From NCBI RefSeq assembly GCF_001484605.1, contig NZ_CP013747.1, positions 1,178,001 through 1,242,000 of the forward strand: a stretch of 64,000 nucleotides of DNA, in the 5' to 3' direction. The stretch comes from Pseudarthrobacter sulfonivorans (GTDB taxonomy: Bacteria > Actinomycetota > Actinomycetes > Actinomycetales > Micrococcaceae). The notes under the pieces were generated by a model. That model saw only the letters and a list, made by a program, of their open reading frames with translations, ran no database searches and was not told the DNA's origin. The position numbers were made by a program, and so were the translations under genes. This document shows, piece by piece, positions 44,657 through 53,192 of this stretch (positions are counted from its first letter, which is position 1; each line of letters begins with the position of its first letter).

Positions 44657-45328
44657 CTACTCGGGGGCGTGCGGCGAGTCGAGCTCGCCGGCAATCTTCT
44701 CCTCCAGGGCGGCCAGCGTCGCCTCGGGCAGGACGATCAGTCCGTCCAGCTCCCGCCGGGCGCGCCTGTACGCCGTCTGCCGCTCCGCCGGTGTGGCGGC
44801 ATTGTCTAAGGCGAGGTTGAGCAGCTTCCTGGCCGTCGCCAGCCGCTGGCGTTCGGGCCCGGTGAAGTTGCTGTCCTTGATCCGCTTGGCTTCCCGCTCT
44901 GCAACGTCGAACGCCAGCTCGAAGCTGTGCACGGCCGCCCGGTATTCCGCCAGCCGGGCCGCCGTCGAAATCTCTTCCGGTTTGGCCGGCCGCAACCCGT
45001 CGGCCTCCCGCTTGGCCCGGAGGAAGGCGACCGTGAGGGGTTCGCGCACATCCGTCATGACCGGGAAGTCGATGAGTTTTCCCACGTCAAGCTCGTAGTC
45101 CAGCCACCGCCGGTTCACGGCGTCGTGCGCTGCCACCAGCGAGAGGACAGCAGCCTGGCTGGCCTGTTCGGCCTGCACCGCCTGGTTCTTGAGCTTGTAG
45201 AGCTCCACCCGGCGGCGGTGGCGGCGTTCGCTCGCTTTGGACCACTGCCTGGCCCACCCGCCCATCACTGCGCTCAGCGGAAAGACAAGCCACCAGTAGT
45301 GGGCGACAAAATCGAAGAAGGGATCCAC
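44657..45328 (-). CDS. Hypothetical protein with N-terminal membrane segment and coiled coil
   Basis: GTG at 45328 opens VDPFFDFVAHYWWLVFPLSA, so the protein of 223 residues begins with one membrane segment. A longer start at 45358 (GTG) adds ten residues. The rest is charged and helical (EAEREAKR..., LEEKIAGEL) and looks cytosolic. Conserved hypothetical in style; no family is recognised. It is 39 nt upstream of the MFS gene and diverges from the ArsR-SRPBCC gene. Confidence 0.65.
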   Translation of the reverse strand: MDPFFDFVAHYWWLVFPLSAVMGGWARQWSKASERRHRRRVELYKLKNQAVQAEQASQAAVLSLVAAHDAVNRRWLDYELDVGKLIDFPVMTDVREPLTVAFLRAKREADGLRPAKPEEISTAARLAEYRAAVHSFELAFDVAEREAKRIKDSNFTGPERQRLATARKLLNLALDNAATPAERQTAYRRARRELDGLIVLPEATLAALEEKIAGELDSPHAPE

Positions 45329-45410
45329 AGATTCATCGTCCCACCTGAGCGCGCCCACTGAAACGCATTTCCCGCGTCAGGTCTTCAAGGGAACGGCATC
45401 CAAAAACCCG

Positions 45411-45440
45411 TTGACATGTGACCAAATGGTCACCTATTCT
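45411..45440 (+). promoter_or_regulatory. Promoter and operator of the leaderless ArsR-SRPBCC gene
   Basis: TTGACA (-35, 45411-45416) and TATTCT (-10, 45435-45440) are separated by 18 bp. Between them GTGACCA-AA-TGGTCAC (45418-45433) is a perfect 7-bp inverted repeat, the natural site for the encoded repressor. The GTG start at 45447 lies only six bases after the -10, so the transcript is probably leaderless. Confidence 0.82.
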
Positions 45441-45446
45441 TTAACC

Positions 45447-46202
45447 GTGGACGCCGTATTCAAGGCCCTCGCCGACCCCACCCGCCGGGACCTGCTCGAT
45501 GAGCTCTTCCGGGAGGACGGGCAGACCCTGCATGCGCTCGAGGCCCGCTTCGAGATGACCCGATACGGGGTCATGAAGCACCTCAAGCTGCTGGAGGAAG
45601 CCGGCCTGGTGGTCACCCGCCGTCGGGGCCGCGAGAAACTCCATTTCCTCAATCCGGTGCCCATCCGCCTGATCCACGACCGCTGGGTCAGCAAGTATGC
45701 ACAACCATGGGCCGCTGCCCTCAGCGACCTCAAAACCAGATTGGAAAGTCCCATGGAAAAGATCTTCGAAATCTACATCAAGACCACCCCGGAGCGGCTC
45801 TGGGAAGCCATTACGGACAGCGATATCCGCAGCAAATACCAGTTCGGCAACAGCATCAAATCGGATTGGACCACGGGCAGCCGCTTCGAAATGGGCAACC
45901 CGAAGGCGGACGGAGCGCTCCTGGGCGAGGGTGAAAACATTGAAGTCGATCCCCCGCGCCGCCTGGTCCAGACAATGCGCGCCCTGTGGGGCGAGGACGT
46001 CAAGGCCGAAGGCACCTCACGCATCACCTGGGAAATCGAACCGGTGGGCGACTCCTGCCACCTCACCGTCACCCACGACCAGCTCCGCGAAGGCGCCAAC
46101 GACCAGCTCTACGGCGGCTGGCCGATGATCCTCTCCGGCCTGAAGACCTGGCTGGAAACCGGCGAAAAGCTCACCACCCCGGGCTCCCTCATGTACACCT
46201 AA
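45447..46202 (+). CDS. ArsR-type regulator fused to an SRPBCC (AHSA1-like) domain
   Basis: GTG at 45447 follows the promoter at leaderless distance, giving 251 residues. Residues ~1-85 form an ArsR winged helix (VFKALADPTRRDLLDELF; HLKLLEEAGLVVTRRRGREK). Residues ~100-245 form an SRPBCC/AHSA1 domain (FEIYIKTTPERLWEAITDSD; ...LVQTMRALWGED; WPMILSGLKTWLETGE), a hydrophobic ligand pocket. The fusion likely senses a small hydrophobic ligand and represses its own promoter through the palindrome. No obvious target gene follows on the strand; the divergent gene may be co-regulated. Confidence 0.88.
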   Translation: MDAVFKALADPTRRDLLDELFREDGQTLHALEARFEMTRYGVMKHLKLLEEAGLVVTRRRGREKLHFLNPVPIRLIHDRWVSKYAQPWAAALSDLKTRLESPMEKIFEIYIKTTPERLWEAITDSDIRSKYQFGNSIKSDWTTGSRFEMGNPKADGALLGEGENIEVDPPRRLVQTMRALWGEDVKAEGTSRITWEIEPVGDSCHLTVTHDQLREGANDQLYGGWPMILSGLKTWLETGEKLTTPGSLMYT

Positions 46203-46203
46203 A

Positions 46204-46252
46204 GGCGACCGTCGGCGCCAAACCCGGGGCGCCGCCGTCGTACTCCCCCGCG
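46204..46252. repeat. Dispersed GC-rich repeat, copy B, at a convergent junction
   Basis: GGCGACCGTCGGCGCC, AAACCC, GGGGCGCCGCCGTCG then TACTCCCCCGCG. The first and third parts form a hairpin (one bulge). It fills the gap between the stops of the ArsR-SRPBCC gene and the convergent MFS gene, so it may act as a terminator here. Confidence 0.7.
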
Positions 46253-47752
46253 CTACTTTTCAGGTCCCGCGTGTGCCGCCTTAGCGGCCTCATAGCTGGC
46301 GCCGAAGGGCAGCGTGTCCATGTCCAGCATGGGGTTATCGTCCTGGGTTGCCACCAGTTCGCGGGCAGCTTTGTCCGAATCCACGCTGGGCATTGACCCT
46401 GGCAGGTGCCTCCGGGCGGATTCCGGCAGGAAGTAGATGGTGACCGCAGCGATTGCCGAGGTGGCCATGAGGTAGTACGCGGGCATCATATCGTTGCCCG
46501 TCACCTGGATCAGGCTCGCAACAATGAACGGGGTGGTGCCGCCGAAAATCGCCACGGCGAAGTTGTAGGCGATGCCCATGGCCCCGTAGCGGTGGGCCGT
46601 GGGGAACAATGCCGGCAGCGCCGAGGCCAGATTGGCAACGTAGAACGTGACGGGGAAGGCGACCAGGGCAAGGCCGGTGAGCGTGGCCGGGACGGTTCCG
46701 ATATCGATCAGAAGGAACGCGGGGAGCGACAGCACCACCGTGCTGATGGCACCGATCCACAGCACGGGGCGCCGGCCGATCCGGTCCGAGAGATGACCGG
46801 TCAGCGGGATGCACAGGGACATGGCCACCAGGACCGGGATGGTCAGGAGCGTCCCGTTGATCTCGTCGTACCCCTTGTTGGTGGTCAGGTACGTGGGCAT
46901 GTAGGACGTCAGGGCGTAGCCCACCGTATTGGCAGCGGCCACGAGGATCATGGCCAGCACTATCCGCTGCCAGTAGGCCTTGAAGATTCCCACCGGGCCC
47001 ATGGGGCCGAGCACCTCACCGGTTTCGGGATGCCTGGCGACTTCGGCCTCTGCCTCGAGGGTTGCCTGGAACGCGGGCGATTCCTCAATTTTCATCCGGA
47101 AGTAGATCGCGATAATGCCGAGGGGCCCGGCGATCAGGAACGGAATGCGCCAGCCCCAGGCCTCCATCTCGGCCTGGCCCAGGGTTAGCTGGAGACCGGA
47201 CACCAGACCGGCACCAATGGCAAAGCCCAGATAGCTGCCCATGTCCAGGAAGCTGGCGAAGAAGCCGCGGCGGTGGTCCGGGGAGTGTTCACTGACGAAC
47301 GTCGTGGCGCCTGCGTACTCGCCACCGGTGGAAAAGCCCTGCACCAGCTTCGTGATCACCAGCAGCACGGCAGCCCAGATACCCAGCACCGAGTACCCCG
47401 GGAGGAGGCCGACGACGAAGGTCGCCGCGGCCATGAGCATCAAGGTCATCGCCAGGACCTTCTGGCGGCCGATCTTGTCGCCAAGCCAGCCGAAAAAGAC
47501 GCCACCCAGCGGGCGGGCGATAAACGTTGCCCCGAAGGTTCCCAGCAGGAAGAGGTTCTGCACGGCTTTATCTGCTTCCGGCAGGAACACCGGGCCCATC
47601 GTGGTGATCAGATAACCGAACACACCGACGTCGTACCATTCCATCGTGTTGCCGACGATGGTCCCGCCGAGCGCTTTCCTGAGGGTCCGGTGGTTAACAA
47701 CATTGACGTCTGAAACGCGGAGACGGCGTTTCTTGAGAGGTTGCTGGGTCAT
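46253..47752 (-). CDS. MFS transporter, metabolite:H+ symporter (MHS/ProP-like) family
   Basis: ATG at 47752 (GGAGG about ten bases upstream) gives 499 residues; the frame extends further but without support. The MHS signature GGTIVGNTMEWYDVGVFGYL is at the first membrane segment, and GWLGDKIGRQKVLAMTL in loop 2-3. A central loop (about residues 225-265) is rich in charged residues, as in ProP/ShiA/KgtP. It imports a small organic acid or osmolyte with protons; the substrate is open. Confidence 0.9.
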   Translation of the reverse strand: MTQQPLKKRRLRVSDVNVVNHRTLRKALGGTIVGNTMEWYDVGVFGYLITTMGPVFLPEADKAVQNLFLLGTFGATFIARPLGGVFFGWLGDKIGRQKVLAMTLMLMAAATFVVGLLPGYSVLGIWAAVLLVITKLVQGFSTGGEYAGATTFVSEHSPDHRRGFFASFLDMGSYLGFAIGAGLVSGLQLTLGQAEMEAWGWRIPFLIAGPLGIIAIYFRMKIEESPAFQATLEAEAEVARHPETGEVLGPMGPVGIFKAYWQRIVLAMILVAAANTVGYALTSYMPTYLTTNKGYDEINGTLLTIPVLVAMSLCIPLTGHLSDRIGRRPVLWIGAISTVVLSLPAFLLIDIGTVPATLTGLALVAFPVTFYVANLASALPALFPTAHRYGAMGIAYNFAVAIFGGTTPFIVASLIQVTGNDMMPAYYLMATSAIAAVTIYFLPESARRHLPGSMPSVDSDKAARELVATQDDNPMLDMDTLPFGASYEAAKAAHAGPEK

Positions 47753-48082
47753 GGCCGCCCCGCCTCCAGATTGAAGTGGCGCATAAGCTGGCATACCCGC
47801 ACTTTGGTTCCTCCAATGGAGGTCACACGCCACCGACGGATGGCGCCGTTCTTGGCGCTGGACTCACCGCGATGGCGAAGCCCAGGTGTCCGGCAATCGT
47901 GTCGGGCTGTCGAGAAGAGTCGAAGGTCCGATCGTGGGGAATGAACGCTGGGTTCAGCCCTGTCCCAATGGGTCATGTCGGCTCAATTGTGGTGCTCCGA
48001 TCATTTTTGCACCGCCGCCCGGGCTCAGCAATCAAATTCGGTGAGAAACCCGTTCAGAAGCGGGCCGTTCAGAGGCTTGTGC
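47753..48082. other. Intergenic region between two minus-strand genes
   Basis: About 330 bases that hold the promoter of the MHS transporter. No coding frame with natural composition or other element is recognised. Confidence 0.4.
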
Positions 48083-49246
48083 CTACCGGGGAACAAGCCG
48101 CCACAGGGACGTGACCTCGGCCGTGCGCGCCTCGAACAGAGGATCATCGCGGTCCGATGCCTTCGGATGCGTTGGCTTGGTGTCGAGCCGTTCCACCACC
48201 TTCAGCCCAGCCGCGTTGATGGCGGCCAGCAGATCGTCACGCGACCGCAGGCCCAGGTGCTCGGCCAGGTCGGAGAGGACAAGCCAGCCCTCACCGCCCG
48301 GCTCCAGATGGTCGGAGAGTTCGTTCAGGAAGCGGAACAGCATCCTGCTCCCGGGGTCGTAGACGGCACTGTCCAGGGTGGAATGCGGCGTGGCCGGAAT
48401 CCAGGGCGGGTTGCACACAATGAGCGGTGCCCGTCCGGGCGGGAACATGTCGGTCAGGACGGCCTCAGCATTGTCCTGGACACCGAGGTTCCGGAAATTC
48501 TCGCCGGCGCAAGCGATGGCACGCGGTTCATTGTCCGTCGCCACCACGCGGTGGACGCCACGGCGCGCGAGGACGGCAGCGAGCACCCCGGTGCCGGTTC
48601 CGACGTCGAACGCCAGCGTGTCAGAGGGCAGCGGCGCGGCGGCCACGAGATCCACATACTCACTCCGGGTGGGGAAGAAGGTGCCATACTGCGGGTGGAT
48701 GCGGCCCTGCAGGGCATCGACGTAGACGCCATTCCGTCGCCACTCGTGGGCGCCAATTGCCCCGACAAGCTCATGCAGGGACACAACGGAAGATTCGCCG
48801 ATATCGCCGTACGCTTCAGCGGCGGCCTCCCGGATATCCGGTGCGCGGCGCAGCGGCACCACCGGGCCCGGATCAAGAGGAATCAGCAGCAGGCCGAGAA
48901 TGCGTGCGCGGTGCGAGCGGGACTGGCGATGCCGGTAGAACTTTTCGGCCGGAGTTCCTGCGATCTTCTTTCCGGCGCCTACCCGCCGGTCCATGGCGTT
49001 GAGGATCTGCCGCGCGTTGTGGAAGTCACCGTGCCACAGCATCGCGATCCCCTGTGACGCCATCCGGTTCGCCTCATCGGCCGTGAGGGAGTCGGTGACC
49101 ACTTCGACGCGCGTCGGCGCCGGCCTGCCGTTCGCCGAACGCCAGCGCGCGGTCATGCTGACACCCGCCTCGACCCACGTCACGACGGCGGGATCATCCA
49201 CCGCAGCTGTGCGCGAGGGCTGGAGGGCCGACGTCGGGATTCCCAC
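48083..49246 (-). CDS. Class I SAM-dependent methyltransferase with NPPW motif
   Basis: The 387-residue protein has a C-terminal Rossmann methyltransferase: motif I FDVGTGTGVLAAVLARRG (about residues 215-232), VVATDNEPRAI and the catalytic-loop motif IVCNPPW (about 275-281). NPPW/NPPY motifs mark methylation of an amide or exocyclic amine, as in HemK/RsmC-type enzymes. The N-terminal ~190 residues are not a recognised domain (LWHGDFHNARQILNAMDRR is a conserved-looking stretch). The substrate (RNA or protein) is not known. The GTG start has only a weak ribosome site; an in-frame ATG 30 codons later is an alternative. Confidence 0.82.
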   Translation of the reverse strand: MGIPTSALQPSRTAAVDDPAVVTWVEAGVSMTARWRSANGRPAPTRVEVVTDSLTADEANRMASQGIAMLWHGDFHNARQILNAMDRRVGAGKKIAGTPAEKFYRHRQSRSHRARILGLLLIPLDPGPVVPLRRAPDIREAAAEAYGDIGESSVVSLHELVGAIGAHEWRRNGVYVDALQGRIHPQYGTFFPTRSEYVDLVAAAPLPSDTLAFDVGTGTGVLAAVLARRGVHRVVATDNEPRAIACAGENFRNLGVQDNAEAVLTDMFPPGRAPLIVCNPPWIPATPHSTLDSAVYDPGSRMLFRFLNELSDHLEPGGEGWLVLSDLAEHLGLRSRDDLLAAINAAGLKVVERLDTKPTHPKASDRDDPLFEARTAEVTSLWRLVPR

Positions 49247-49479
49247 GGGAGCTGGTGTGTCAGTAGTGATTTAGATCCATTCCAAGAGTCCGGGGGGCCG
49301 ATCGGCGACTGACGATTGCGGCGGTGATTCCACGACGTGGAAGGCGACGGCCCAAGATTCCGGACCGTCATCCGGCCGCGAACCGAGCTTGCTTGATGGC
49401 CGCTGGAGCCACTCAACCTGCATTGTCAGGATACAGGTGTGCCATGGGTGCCACCCGCCGCCCGCAAGCGGGCGCGTGA

Positions 49480-49529
49480 GGCGACCGTCGGCGCCCAACC
49501 CCGGGCGACGCCGTCGTACTCCCCCACGC
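49480..49529. repeat. Dispersed GC-rich repeat, copy C
   Basis: GGCGACCGTCGGCGCC, CAACC, CCGGGCGACGCCGTCG then TACTCCCCCACG. Very close to copy B. Another perfect small hairpin, CGCCCGC-AA-GCGGGCG, stands just to its left (49459-49474). It lies upstream of the serine hydrolase. Confidence 0.7.
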
Positions 49530-49606
49530 CAAGGCATGGATGCATTGTTTTCCACCCGGCCAGGCCATACCGTGAAGGGACGGTGAGCCGAAGTGCAGGT
49601 GCGGGC

Positions 49607-51217
49607 ATGCGAGCTATTTCCTGGTCAGCGCGCTGTCTCCTGTTGTGCTTGCTGACTGTGGGGATCCTCGGCGGCGCCACCACACCGGCACCGGCCCCTG
49701 CCGGCCCGCCGGCCACAGGACCCGCGAGCCCCGAGCAGACCTACGACGCGCTGGACACATTCCTCCGGGAGCAACTGGACACCCTCGGGATTCCGGGCGC
49801 CGCCATCGCCGTCGTCCGGGACGGCGTTCAGGTGCACTCCGCCGCATTCGGCCGCGCCGACGACTCCGGGCGCCCGATGACCGCCCAGACGCCGGTGCTG
49901 CTGGCCTCCACCAGCAAGTCCCTCACAGCCATCGCCGTGATGCAGCAGGTGGAGGCCGGCCGGCTGCGGCTGGATGAGCCGGTGCAGACCTACCTGCCTT
50001 GGTTCACCCTGGACGACAGCCGCTCGCAAGCCATCACGGTCCGCCACCTGCTCCACCAGGCCAGCGGTATGGCGTCGAAGGACACGGCCTTCGAAGCCTC
50101 CGACGCGCAGGGCCCGGAGGCTCTCGAAGAAGGGGTCCGCGCCCTGTCAGGCTCTCCCCTGGCCGGCGAACCGGGCGAGGCTTTCCACTACGCCAGCGCC
50201 AACTTCAACATCCTGGGCCTCCTGGTGCAGACAGTCTCCGGCCAGCCTTTCGGGGAGTACCTGGATCAGCACGTCTTCGGGCCTCTGGAGATGACCCACA
50301 GCCATCCCACGCAGGCTGCCGCGCGCGCGGACAGTGCGGCCGCCGGCTACTCGCTGTGGTTCGGCTCGTTCTGGCGCCAGACCGACGTGCCCTCACCCAC
50401 CACCGGCATGCCGTCGTCCACCCTGTACGCCTCGGCCGAGGACCTCGGCCACCAGCTGATCGCACTGCTCGACGGCGGACGGTTCGGCGATGCCCGGATC
50501 CTCCAGCCCGAGAGCGTGACGGCGATGTTCGAGCCGGGTGTGCAGGTGGACGGCTCCAAGGGGTATGCCATGGGCTGGTTCACCCGTCCCCTGGTGGAGT
50601 CCGCCGATCCCGCGGCACCCCCTGTCCCGGAGGCGGACCTGCCGCTCCTCCTGGAACACCAGGGCGAGTGGGGCAACAGCCACACCTACCTGGCCATGAT
50701 TCCGGAGTCCGGCCTTGGCGTCGCCCTGGTCATCAACGGCAATGACACCGCTGCCCCGTCACGGCTCAAGGCCATCGACACCAACGTCCTGCGGATCCTC
50801 CACGGGCACTCCCCCGTGCCGGCGGTTGTCTTCGAGGACTGGCTGCAGCGCTACAGCTGGGCGGTCTCACTGGCACTGCTGCTGGCGGAGCTGGTGAGCC
50901 TGGGGCTGGCGCTGCGGTTCCTGCTCCGGCGGCGTGTCCCTACGCGGAACCGCGGGGTTGCCTTGGCGTGGGGAGTTGCGGCTCTCGTGCTCGACGGCTT
51001 CGCACTGTGGCTGTGCCTCAGCTACGCCCCCGCCCGGTTCGACACCCACCTGTTTGTGATCATCCGCCAGTTTCCCGACGTCGGCATTTTTCTGGTGCCG
51101 GTCCTTGCGCTGGCCATCCTTTGGCCGATTCCACGGACGGTGTGGCTGCTCGCGCGGCTGCGGGCCGACAAGCCAATCTTGCGGACCCAGATTGAACCAA
51201 GTGTTCACTTTAAGTGA
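49607..51217 (+). CDS. Membrane-anchored serine hydrolase (beta-lactamase/PBP class C type)
   Basis: ATG at 49607 (GTG at 49583 possible) gives 536 residues. A signal segment (MRAISWSARCLLLCLLTVG) is followed by the serine hydrolase domain, with the SxxK nucleophile Ser101-Thr-Ser-Lys104 in LASTSKSLTA, Tyr195 in FHYASANFN and EHQGEWGNSHTYL near residue 350. Three hydrophobic segments at the C-terminus (about 420-525) anchor it. The active site faces outside. Such proteins are esterases or peptidases acting on D-amino-acid or cell-wall compounds; resistance to beta-lactams cannot be inferred. Confidence 0.9.
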   Translation: MRAISWSARCLLLCLLTVGILGGATTPAPAPAGPPATGPASPEQTYDALDTFLREQLDTLGIPGAAIAVVRDGVQVHSAAFGRADDSGRPMTAQTPVLLASTSKSLTAIAVMQQVEAGRLRLDEPVQTYLPWFTLDDSRSQAITVRHLLHQASGMASKDTAFEASDAQGPEALEEGVRALSGSPLAGEPGEAFHYASANFNILGLLVQTVSGQPFGEYLDQHVFGPLEMTHSHPTQAAARADSAAAGYSLWFGSFWRQTDVPSPTTGMPSSTLYASAEDLGHQLIALLDGGRFGDARILQPESVTAMFEPGVQVDGSKGYAMGWFTRPLVESADPAAPPVPEADLPLLLEHQGEWGNSHTYLAMIPESGLGVALVINGNDTAAPSRLKAIDTNVLRILHGHSPVPAVVFEDWLQRYSWAVSLALLLAELVSLGLALRFLLRRRVPTRNRGVALAWGVAALVLDGFALWLCLSYAPARFDTHLFVIIRQFPDVGIFLVPVLALAILWPIPRTVWLLARLRADKPILRTQIEPSVHFK

Positions 51218-51291
51218 GCCCAAATGAAGCCAGGGAGGTGCGTCGAAGTGGAAGATCCCTGGCCAGGTGCCGCTAGCCGAACCTACTGCGC

Positions 51292-51325
51292 AACCGGCTC
51301 CCGCTTTCCTGGGCGGGAGCCGGTT
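51292..51325. terminator. Bidirectional terminator between convergent genes
   Basis: AACCGGCTCCCGC (51292-51304), eight-base loop, GCGGGAGCCGGTT (51313-51325), then TTGAAT. A 13-bp perfect stem between the serine hydrolase and the convergent PH-SHOCT gene. Confidence 0.85.
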
Positions 51326-51355
51326 TGAATATTCCAACGTATCGGGACGGTGCTT

Positions 51356-51904
51356 TCAGATACGGGCCAAGAGTTCGGCTTTTTTCGTTTCAAACTCTTC
51401 CGGCGTGAGGACGCCAGCGTCTCGCAGTTGTCCTATTTTTGCAAGGTTTGCGTAAACGTCTTCAGTTTCCTGAACCACTGGGTGTGCTGCGACTTGGCTT
51501 TCAGAAGCCCGTGGGGCAGCAGGCGCGATCCGGTCCCTTGCAGCATCGACAAAAGCCTTACCCAGCTGCTTGGCGACGTTCGTGATTTCCGCTTTATTGC
51601 CCGACACAAAAACGGTTACAGAACCCAAGGCAAGGCCGGAGTTCCACTGCATGGAGGAGATATTAGAAAAAGGAAAATCTTCAGAGACCTGCTTCAGGAC
51701 GCCATCTTTGAGGAAAAAAATCCGGCGGTCCGATAGCACCAGGATACCTAGACCTCCAGCGTATTGGCCGGTCAAAATCTGTTCAACTCTCTCACCCTCC
51801 CAAAGATGGGATTCGAGCTTTCGGAACTCTCTGTTGCTCCCCCAAGTAATCCCCGCTTTATCCTTTGCCTGCTGGATGTCGTCACGAAGCTGATCCGCTG
51901 CCAT
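51356..51904 (-). CDS. PH-domain and SHOCT protein
   Basis: ATG at 51904 with GGGGG upstream gives 182 residues. Residues ~25-115 form a bacterial PH-like domain (RVEQILTGQYAGGLGILVLS; RRIFFLKDGVLKQVSEDFPF; ISSMQWNSG). Residues ~150-182 are a SHOCT motif (ANLAKIGQLRDAGVLTPEEF ETKKAELL), a short module found at the end of many phage- and membrane-related proteins. The function is unknown; PH-SHOCT proteins are often linked to mobile DNA. No membrane segment is present. Confidence 0.82.
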   Translation of the reverse strand: MAADQLRDDIQQAKDKAGITWGSNREFRKLESHLWEGERVEQILTGQYAGGLGILVLSDRRIFFLKDGVLKQVSEDFPFSNISSMQWNSGLALGSVTVFVSGNKAEITNVAKQLGKAFVDAARDRIAPAAPRASESQVAAHPVVQETEDVYANLAKIGQLRDAGVLTPEEFETKKAELLARI

Positions 51905-52111
51905 GGTGCCCCCATATGTTTTGCCGGCCGGGCGGTCTCCCGGGCTGGACTCCAGCTAACTGGAAGGTTGAGTTCTCGTCAATACCAGAATTGCTGATCA
52001 AGGTATGCGCAATGTTTGCCGAGGATTTGCATAATTGAGCCGACTAACTTCTCGGATGGCAAAGAATGAGGTCTGTTCGAATACGCAAAGTTCTCAGGGG
52101 GAAGTTAAATT

Positions 52112-52501
52112 TTGAAAACGAAAACAACGCTGGCTGCCAGCACGTTTCTCTGCATGGCCTTGGCCGGTTGCGCGTCGGGATCTCCCCAGGGAGCGCCCTC
52201 CGTTACCCACACCGTTACGCAGACTGCTACCGCCACCGTTACAGCAGCCCCAGCCGAAGTTGTCGCTCCAGCGGCTGCTCTAGCGATTCCCGCTACCGCG
52301 GTCATTCCTGTCAACGTAGCGGGCATGAACGCAGAGGCACTCGATGACGAGCTGTCGGCGCTGGGGTTCGAAAAAGTCATCTACAACTCTGATACCGGCA
52401 AGACCGTTCTTTTGCTCAGCAACTGGACGGTCACAGGTGTTGATAATGCCGGAAGCGAGCAATCGACTTCCAAGGGAGTCGTTGTCCACGTCACCAAATA
52501 G
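52112..52501 (+). CDS. Small secreted lipoprotein with PASTA-like domain, paralogue 2
   Basis: TTG at 52112 with AGGGGGAAG upstream gives 129 residues. It has the lipobox LAGC (Cys20), the TVTQTATATVT linker and the C-terminal GMNAEALDDELSALGFEKVI, VLLLSNWTVTGVD. It is the paralogue of the 40753 gene, with a shorter linker and the same unusual TTG start and ribosome site. Both genes end in VVVHVTK. Function unknown; exported to the outer face of the membrane. Confidence 0.78.
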   Translation: MKTKTTLAASTFLCMALAGCASGSPQGAPSVTHTVTQTATATVTAAPAEVVAPAAALAIPATAVIPVNVAGMNAEALDDELSALGFEKVIYNSDTGKTVLLLSNWTVTGVDNAGSEQSTSKGVVVHVTK

Positions 52502-53192
52502 TAAGTCGCACTAAAGGATGGAACCTCTGAGCACGATGAAAAGCATCCGCCGTAACGTCGCAGAGAATATCGGCAGCTTCATTACGTCGTGCCAACGGGT
52601 CCATGTTGGGGAACTAGCAGCCTAAGGCGCAGTCCACGCTCACATCGAGCGTCCCGTGAACGCCCTGCTGCAGCTTCTCGAAGCTGCAGCAGAGCCTTCT
52701 CCGTAAGCGGTCCGTTTTGATCAGCGTGAACAGCACCGCGGAGTCCTCTTCAGCTTCTAGGCTGTGCACCCCCGGCTGGCACGATCAGGAGGTCCTCCGG
52801 CTTGCCCTGCCAAGCCTCACTGCCAGATTCAGCCAGGCCGGATCCCCTCAACACAAAGACGGTTGCTTTGCCCTCGCGAAGGACGGCTCCCACATACCGT
52901 GTCGTTACGCCGCCGGGGAGGCCGCAGGGTCCGGTGACGGACGCGCCCACGGCTGCCACGCCTTGGCGGCACCTTCTTCGGCGGCTGCCTCTTTACCGGG
53001 CGGACCGTTGGCACACTCCGTCGCGGAACTAACCACACGGTCTGGAGCTCAAACTCATGCTGCCCGCCGCCGTCGGGAATTCCCGGGCAAACCCTTCAGC
53101 CGGTAACTGCTGGCCAGATCACCACGGGCGCACCCTGCGCCCATGGTGATCTCACCAGTCAATCGCGTCACCAACCAACCGGGTTAGTGCAT
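52502..53192. other. Gene-poor region with a long perfect palindrome
   Basis: About 690 bases without a supported gene. Frames exist but their products are not natural. The palindrome at 52665-52692 and a GCCGCCGTCGGGAATTCCCG patch near 53070 are the only structures seen; the latter resembles the core of the dispersed repeats. Confidence 0.45.
52665..52692. repeat. 28-bp near-perfect palindrome
   Basis: CTGCTGCAGCTTC (52665-52677), TC, GAAGCTGCAGCAG (52680-52692): two 13-bp arms, two-base centre. It is too short-looped for a normal terminator and lies in gene-free DNA, so it could be an operator or a recombination site. Confidence 0.7.

Noticed and set aside
43724..44809. 361-codon plus-strand frame opposite the MFS gene
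   Set aside because: Extremely Gln/Arg/His-rich and antisense to a membrane protein.
52717..53106. Plus-strand frame after the second lipoprotein
   Set aside because: No start signal, Pro/Arg/Ala-rich text and no natural domains.
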